DNA of 64,000 nucleotides from Parahoeflea alexandrii. Its GTDB lineage: Bacteria > Pseudomonadota > Alphaproteobacteria > Rhizobiales > Rhizobiaceae. The notes beneath the pieces are model-generated. The model saw only the letters and a program-made list of their open reading frames with translations. It was not told the origin of the DNA and searched no databases. Below are positions 59,420 through 64,000 of this stretch, in pieces. The position numbers and the translations under genes were made by a program. Positions within the stretch are counted from its first letter, which is position 1. Each line of letters begins with the position of its first letter. The stretch spans positions 248,001-312,000 of the forward strand of contig NZ_JAAAML010000004.1 in the NCBI RefSeq assembly GCF_024105735.1, read 5' to 3'.

Positions 59420-60900
59420 AACAGCATAGACCTCAACTCCGGCTTGCGAACCTTGCCGGCCGCGGTGCGCGGAAAATCCTCCACAAGCGTGATCCGGACC
59501 GGCACCTTGTAGGCCGCCAGCCTTTGCCGGCTCCAGCTCCTGAGCTCGTCAGGATCGAGACTGGCACCCGGCCTGGGGATGATGAAGGCGGCGCCCACCT
59601 CGCCCCATCTGGCATCGGGCATGCTGATCACCGCGGATTCGAGCACATCGGCATGTTCATTGAGCACCCGCTCGACTTCGGCCGGATAGACGTTTTCGCC
59701 GCCGGAAATATACATGTCCTTGATCCGGTCGACGATGAAGATGTAGCCGTCCTCGTCGCGCCGCCCGACATCGCCGGTCCTGAGCCAGCCGTCCTCGGTG
59801 AAGGCGTCGCGCGTGGCCTTTTCGTTGAGGTAGTATCCCGGCGTGATGTTGGGGCCCCTGAGCTGGATCTCGCCGGCCCCCGCCTGCCCGGCGTCGACGC
59901 CGTCCAGCCGCATTTCGGTGAGCATCTGCGCGCGACCGACGGAGCCGATTTTCCGCTCGGCGTTTTCCGGATCCATCAGGAACACCGTCGGTCCGGTTTC
60001 GGTCATGCCCATCCCGTTGAGCACCTTGGCGCCCAGCCCGGCGAAGAAGCGGATCAGCGGTTCGGGCAACGGCGCACCGCCACAGCCGCAACGGACCGAG
60101 TTCCAGTCGATTTCGCCGACATCTGGCAGCAGGCTGAAGGCCTGGTAGATCGCCGGGACGCCGAAGAACTGGTTAACCCTGCTCTGTTTGAGCAGATCGA
60201 ATATCTGGTCCGGTTCGAATTTTGGCAGAACCGTCGATGAGCCGCCCATCAGAAACAGCGGCAGGGTGTAGAGATTGATGCCGGCGGTGTGAAACAGCGG
60301 CAGGAAATTGACCGAGCGGTCTTCCGCGGTCATCCGCGAGGCCTGGGAGATGTTGACCGCATTGGCCCAGGCCATCCGCGCGGTCTGGATCACCGCCTTC
60401 GGTCGGCCGGTCGTGCCCGAGGTAAACAACAGGTACCAGGGCTGGTTGGCGTCGACCGCCGCTGAGCGCCGCTCTCCTCCGGCCTCGATCCAGGCTGCAA
60501 GATCGGTTTCGATGGCCAGTTGCGGAATGCCGCAAGTCGTTGCCACCGCTTCCGCCAGCCCGGCCTGCGCATGGTCGTGGATGATCGCCTTGGCGCCGAC
60601 CGGTTCGAGCGTTTCGACAAGTTCGGGTGCTGGCTGGCGCCAGTTGAGCGGGCAGAGGATCACGCCGGTCTTCTGGCAGGCAAACAGCGTGATGAAGAAC
60701 TCGACACGATTGAGGCACAGGATCGCCAGACGATCTCCGTGGGTGAAGCCGGATTGGCCAAGGCCGGCGGCAACCGCGTTCGCGGCATCATTGATTTCGG
60801 CAAACCGCCATTGCCGTCTGCTGTCCGCATCGATGAAGGCAATCGCATCCGGGGAAATCTCTGCCCGCTTGGCGGCCATGTCGGGAATGGTGTCAAACAT
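59416..60900 (-). CDS. AMP-forming acyl-CoA ligase
   Basis: A 494-residue ANL-superfamily acyl-CoA synthetase. The P-loop is YLLFTSGTTGRPKAVIQTAR, with NGMGMTETGPTVF, LRTGDVGRRDEDGYIFIVDR and YISGGENVYPAEVER; the C-terminal catalytic Lys is in PRTAAGKVRKPEL. It makes acyl-CoA from a carboxylic acid, ATP and CoA. ATG 60900 is chosen because the longer frame lies inside the crotonase gene, which it overlaps by 8 bases. It probably activates the acid released by the alpha/beta hydrolase. Confidence 0.92.
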   Translation of the reverse strand: MFDTIPDMAAKRAEISPDAIAFIDADSRRQWRFAEINDAANAVAAGLGQSGFTHGDRLAILCLNRVEFFITLFACQKTGVILCPLNWRQPAPELVETLEPVGAKAIIHDHAQAGLAEAVATTCGIPQLAIETDLAAWIEAGGERRSAAVDANQPWYLLFTSGTTGRPKAVIQTARMAWANAVNISQASRMTAEDRSVNFLPLFHTAGINLYTLPLFLMGGSSTVLPKFEPDQIFDLLKQSRVNQFFGVPAIYQAFSLLPDVGEIDWNSVRCGCGGAPLPEPLIRFFAGLGAKVLNGMGMTETGPTVFLMDPENAERKIGSVGRAQMLTEMRLDGVDAGQAGAGEIQLRGPNITPGYYLNEKATRDAFTEDGWLRTGDVGRRDEDGYIFIVDRIKDMYISGGENVYPAEVERVLNEHADVLESAVISMPDARWGEVGAAFIIPRPGASLDPDELRSWSRQRLAAYKVPVRITLVEDFPRTAAGKVRKPELRSMLL

Positions 60901-61675
60901 CAGCGGTGCCTCCCATGCGCTCGAGAAACCGCGACATGCCGCGCAGCGTGTCGGGCTCACCGATACGCTCAAGAAACGCTGTCGTTTCCGCTTCCAGCCG
61001 GGTCTCGATCTGGCGGCGGCGGGCGCTGTCCCAGATCAGCGCCTTGGTCGCCAGACGGGTGCCGATCTCGCCGCTTGCCGCAAGCTCGAGTGCTCGCTCT
61101 TCCGGAATGTCGGAAACCGCCGTAGCCAGCCCCGCATCGCACAGCGCCTGGGCTGGCAGACGCCGGTCCGATTGCAGCCATTCCGCCGCCCGGCCTGCGC
61201 CGATGCGTTCGGGCAGCAGCGCCGTCCAGCCGCCGTCCGGGGCAAAGCCGACTTGTGGATAGTAGGGCTGCACGAAAGCGTCAGGAGCAAGCACGGCCAG
61301 ATCGGCGGCAAACAGCAGCCCGGCCGAGCCGCCGGTTATGGCGCCGCGCGCTGCCACAACCACCAGGCGCGGCATCGCGATCAGCCGGGCGACGATCGTC
61401 TGCAGCAGCGGGACAACCGTGCGGGCATAGTCCTGGCCCCTGCCGTCAAGCGTAGCGGCATGAAAGCCGCGAACATCGCCCCCGCTTGAGAAGTTCCGTC
61501 CGCCGCACAGCAGGATGATCCTGGCGTCCTGCGCCTCCGCCCGGTCCAGCGCCGAGATCAGATCACCGAGCAGTCCCGGCTCCAGCGCATTGGCGCGGCC
61601 ACCGGAAAGTGTCAGCCGCACACAGGCAGCGCCGCCCGGCAGGTCGACCGTATCGAAGGCGACTTTCGCCGTCAT
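60893..61675 (-). CDS. Enoyl-CoA hydratase/isomerase (crotonase family)
   Basis: A 260-residue crotonase-family protein. The oxyanion-hole segments are LLCGGRNFSSGGDVRGF and ARGAITGGSAGLLFAADLAV. In hydratases two Glu act as acid-base; here the second region reads YPQVGFAPDGGWTALLPERI with Asp rather than Glu, as in 2,3-dehydroadipyl-CoA or PaaG-type isomerases. It may therefore isomerise rather than hydrate. Its start overlaps the tetR stop by 4 bases. Confidence 0.87.
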   Translation of the reverse strand: MTAKVAFDTVDLPGGAACVRLTLSGGRANALEPGLLGDLISALDRAEAQDARIILLCGGRNFSSGGDVRGFHAATLDGRGQDYARTVVPLLQTIVARLIAMPRLVVVAARGAITGGSAGLLFAADLAVLAPDAFVQPYYPQVGFAPDGGWTALLPERIGAGRAAEWLQSDRRLPAQALCDAGLATAVSDIPEERALELAASGEIGTRLATKALIWDSARRRQIETRLEAETTAFLERIGEPDTLRGMSRFLERMGGTADV

Positions 61676-62262
61676 GGCGCAATGCCGTCCCTGATCATCG
61701 AATAAGCCTCGTCAACGACATGATCGATGTCGGCGGTCTCATCCCAGAGCACATAGCGCTCGCCGAGTGTCTTGGCGATTCCCATCAGCGCCCAGGCCCG
61801 GACCTCGGCGTCGCCAGGTCGCAACTCGCCCGATGCCTCGGCTTCGCGCAGTTGGGCTGCATAGGCCTTGGCGAAATTGGTGAAATAGGCCTTGTAGGCC
61901 TCGACATCGATGAAGCGGGCTTCCTCGACGATCCGGTACAGCGAGGGGCGTTCGGCGACAAAGCGTAAAAACGCCTTCAGGCCGGCGCGCTCGGCTTCAA
62001 GCCTGTTGGGCGCATCGGCCACCGCCTCGGTGACCATGGCGCGCGTCAGCTGCCCCATTTCCAGAACCAGTTCGCGGAAGACGTCTTCCTTGCTGGAAAA
62101 GTAGATATAGAAGGTGCCGAGCGCCGTTTTTGCATGACGGGTGATGTCGGCGATCGAGGCCGCAGAGAAGCCCTGCGTGCCGATCATCACCTCGGCAGCG
62201 CGCAGGATCTGCTCGCGCCGCTCGGCACCTCTCTTGGTTCTGGGATAGGGGTTCGTTGCCAT
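61672..62262 (-). CDS. TetR-family transcriptional regulator
   Basis: A TetR protein of about 196 residues (203 if started at 62283). The helix-turn-helix is ERREQILRAAEVMIGTQGFS, then AASIADITRHAKTALGTFYI and YFSSKEDVFRELVLEMG; the C-terminal ligand domain ends DETADIDHVVDEAYSMI. ATG 62262 (MATNPYPRTKRG) is preferred since the upstream Met would place its own operator inside the gene. It leads the crotonase/ligase/MaoC operon and probably represses it and the Liv operon. The ligand is likely an acyl-CoA from this pathway. Confidence 0.88.
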   Translation of the reverse strand: MATNPYPRTKRGAERREQILRAAEVMIGTQGFSAASIADITRHAKTALGTFYIYFSSKEDVFRELVLEMGQLTRAMVTEAVADAPNRLEAERAGLKAFLRFVAERPSLYRIVEEARFIDVEAYKAYFTNFAKAYAAQLREAEASGELRPGDAEVRAWALMGIAKTLGERYVLWDETADIDHVVDEAYSMIRDGIAP

Positions 62263-62265
62263 AAA

Positions 62266-62285
62266 ACATGAATACTGATTCATAT
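62266..62285. promoter_or_regulatory. TetR operator upstream of its own gene
   Basis: Palindrome ACATGAAT-ACTG-ATTCATAT, nearly identical to the perfect one at 53027-53046. Arms match over the inner six bases (ATGAAT and ATTCAT). It lies directly before the tetR start at 62262 and overlaps a plausible promoter on the minus strand (TTGCAA around 62297, TATTCA around 62274). It probably mediates autoregulation. Confidence 0.7.
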
Positions 62286-62382
62286 TTCAATTTGCAAGCG
62301 TGTTCGTCCCGGCTGAATGGCCTGGGCGGTTACCCGATCAACGCCGAACGCTCCACGCCAACCAGGCGCACCGGGGCTGAAC

Positions 62383-64000
62383 TCAGCGCAGCGCCGCTTC
62401 GATGTTGCCGCCGTCCACGGTGACGACATGAGCCGTTGTCCGCTCGGACTTCGCGAGCGCCACAAATGCATCGCCGACATGATGCGCCTCGACCTCGGCC
62501 TTCAGCAGGTTGCCCGCCATGTAGTCGGAAGCGGAAACGCCCCTCGCCTCGGCGCGGGACCTGATGAAATCATCAGTCAGCAGGCCGGAGCGGATCCTGT
62601 CGGCATTGACGCCGTTGACCCTGACACCGGATCCACCAAGCTCCAGCGCCAGTTGCCGGACCAGGAAAAAGGTCGCGGCCTTGGGGAGCCCGTAGGCGCC
62701 AAAACCCTTGCCCGGATTGACCGCCTGCTTGGAGACGTTGAACAGCATCTGCCCGCCATGGCCTTGCGCGGCGAACACACTCGCAGCAGCCTTTGCCATG
62801 GCCAGGTGGGAGAAGAAATTGAGCTCGAAACTCGAGCGAAGTGTTTCGTCATCAAGGTCGAGAAGCATGCCCTGAATGGCGGCGCCGGCGTTGGAGACGA
62901 GCACGTCGAGGCCGCCGAAACGCCGCACGATCTCGCTGATTGCCTGCTCGGCTGCGCCTTTCTGTGTCAGGTCCGCAACCACAGCAAGACAGTTCGAACC
63001 GATGGAGGCCGCGGCGGCCTTGCAGGCTTCCGGGTTGAAATCGATCAGGGCAATCGCAGCCCCCTCGCGGGCGAAGGCTTTCGCGGCGGCGAGACCTATA
63101 GCGCCTGCCCCGCCGGTCACCGCAACGATCTGTCCGGCGAAGGGCTTGGCCGCGGCCTTTGACAGCTTGGCCTGCTCCAGCGACCAGTATTCCATGTCGA
63201 ACAGATCATCCGGGCCGATCGGGCGAAAGCCGCCGGCTGCCTCGCCCTGGCTCATCACCTCGACGGTCTGTTCGGCGATATCTGCCGCGGCCGATGCGGC
63301 TGATGCATCCTTGCCGATGCCGGCAATGCCGACGCCCTCTATCCAGGCCACGCAGGGATGCGGCTCGAGCATGACCTTGCCGCCGCCGACGCGTTTGAAT
63401 TGCGCGTCGAACATGGCGCGGTAGGCCTCGGCAAACTCCGCCACCTTCGCCTCGATGCCTTCACGTCCCCCGGCAAGATCATCCTTGCCAAGAACCAGCA
63501 TGCGGCCCTTGGTGCGGATCACGTGATCGGGCGAGGCAACGCCGCGCTGCGCCAGATCTCCAAGATCGGTGCGGTGCAGAAATGCGTTTATTGCCTCGCC
63601 ACCCCGAACGTCCATCACCACCGGTCGTGGTGATGTATTGTGGTGCTGGCCACGCAAATTTGCGATCGCACCACGCAGCACCGGAAGGTTGGAGGCCGCC
63701 GATACGGGGTCGGCAACCTGGCGGATCTTCTTGACGGTGCAATCGAACCTGCGGCCCTGGTTCTTCGCAGCAAACCACTCCTCGACCATGTTGGTGTGCT
63801 CGATCACCTTGTCATAGCTCTCCTTCGCCGTCGCACCGAAGGTGAAATGGCCGTGCTTGAGCAGGATCAGCCCTTCGCAGTCGGGATGGGCGTCGAAGGC
63901 TTCGGCGGCCTTCTTGGCGAGGGCAAAGCCGGGCATGATGTAGGGCACGACGGCCAACCGGTCGCCAAATATCTCGCGGATCGCCGCTTCGGCGTCCGGC
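62383..64000 (-). CDS. Bifunctional class II aldolase/short-chain dehydrogenase (RhaD type), 5' end cut off
   Basis: At least 538 C-terminal residues; the frame is open to the right edge, so the start lies outside (the GTG at 63957 is internal). The first part is a class II aldolase domain (EGLILLKHGHFTFGATAKES) and the second an SDR: TGGAGAIGLAAAKAFAREGA, VLVSNAGAAIQGMLLDLDDE and catalytic YGLPK, ending VVTVDGGNIEAALR. This fusion is known as rhamnulose-1-phosphate aldolase/lactaldehyde dehydrogenase-like and acts on sugar phosphates or deoxysugar acids. It follows the same strand as tetR but is separated from it by 99 bases and the operator, so it is probably the end of another operon. Confidence 0.85.
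   Translation of the reverse strand, partial: PDAEAAIREIFGDRLAVVPYIMPGFALAKKAAEAFDAHPDCEGLILLKHGHFTFGATAKESYDKVIEHTNMVEEWFAAKNQGRRFDCTVKKIRQVADPVSAASNLPVLRGAIANLRGQHHNTSPRPVVMDVRGGEAINAFLHRTDLGDLAQRGVASPDHVIRTKGRMLVLGKDDLAGGREGIEAKVAEFAEAYRAMFDAQFKRVGGGKVMLEPHPCVAWIEGVGIAGIGKDASAASAAADIAEQTVEVMSQGEAAGGFRPIGPDDLFDMEYWSLEQAKLSKAAAKPFAGQIVAVTGGAGAIGLAAAKAFAREGAAIALIDFNPEACKAAAASIGSNCLAVVADLTQKGAAEQAISEIVRRFGGLDVLVSNAGAAIQGMLLDLDDETLRSSFELNFFSHLAMAKAAASVFAAQGHGGQMLFNVSKQAVNPGKGFGAYGLPKAATFFLVRQLALELGGSGVRVNGVNADRIRSGLLTDDFIRSRAEARGVSASDYMAGNLLKAEVEAHHVGDAFVALAKSERTTAHVVTVDGGNIEAALR

Noticed and set aside
1-64000. tRNA, rRNA, insertion sequences or phage genes
   Set aside because: None was recognised by eye on either strand; a dedicated search could still find a small RNA.

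Overview
The window looks like chromosomal DNA of a GC-rich alphaproteobacterium, most likely a member of the Hyphomicrobiales (Rhizobiales). The protein families, the dense operons with 4-base ATGA overlaps, and the mix of TRAP, sugar-type, BMP-type and Liv-type importers all fit. No rRNA, tRNA, CRISPR array, transposase or phage gene was recognised. Almost every gene is catabolic, so the window reads as a series of independently regulated uptake-and-degradation modules.

Module 1 (1-15484, IclR gene at 15641). A plus-strand operon runs from a cut-off binding protein through an SDR, an M24-fold protein lacking one metal ligand, a 2-oxo acid or acetoin dehydrogenase (E1 alpha, E1 beta, a double-lipoyl protein, a separate E2 catalytic protein), an aldehyde dehydrogenase and a second SDR. 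Facing it is a minus-strand operon: citryl-CoA lyase-like protein, class III CoA-transferase, YciI-like protein, TRAP transporter (DctPQM) and an FMN reductase. Module 2 (15641-21160) has an IclR regulator, a Tat-exported amidohydrolase, a two-subunit class III extradiol dioxygenase (LigB then LigA) and a convergent fused aconitase X.

Module 3 (21632-32362). A minus-strand operon encodes a sugar-type ABC importer interleaved with an ATP-dependent hydantoinase/oxoprolinase pair (HyuA, HyuB) and an MDR oxidoreductase. It diverges from a GntR gene, a canonical M24 peptidase and a GAF protein, with a striking repeat array between them. Module 4 (32436-37407) is the DabA-DabB inorganic-carbon uptake system with a divergent LysR gene.

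Module 5 (37846-52802) is the most interesting part. It has allophanate hydrolase (AtzF) and, facing it, a minus-strand block: BMP-type ABC importer, formamidase, biuret hydrolase (BiuH), a second isochorismatase-fold hydrolase, AtzG, AtzE, a 5-formyl-THF cyclo-ligase-like protein, AtzH/HpxZ and a GntR regulator. An 8-oxoguanine-deaminase-like amidohydrolase and an IPNS-type oxygenase lie just upstream. There is no cyanuric acid hydrolase. Together this looks like a route that dismantles an N-rich, possibly formylated, biuret or triuret-type compound or heterocycle to ammonia and CO2.

Module 6 (53027-62285) has a Liv-type importer plus an alpha/beta hydrolase. Facing it is an operon of TetR, crotonase, acyl-CoA ligase and two MaoC-like hotdog proteins, only one of which has the catalytic motif. 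The same palindrome sits in front of both operons, so this TetR probably controls both. The window ends inside a bifunctional aldolase/dehydrogenase (RhaD type).
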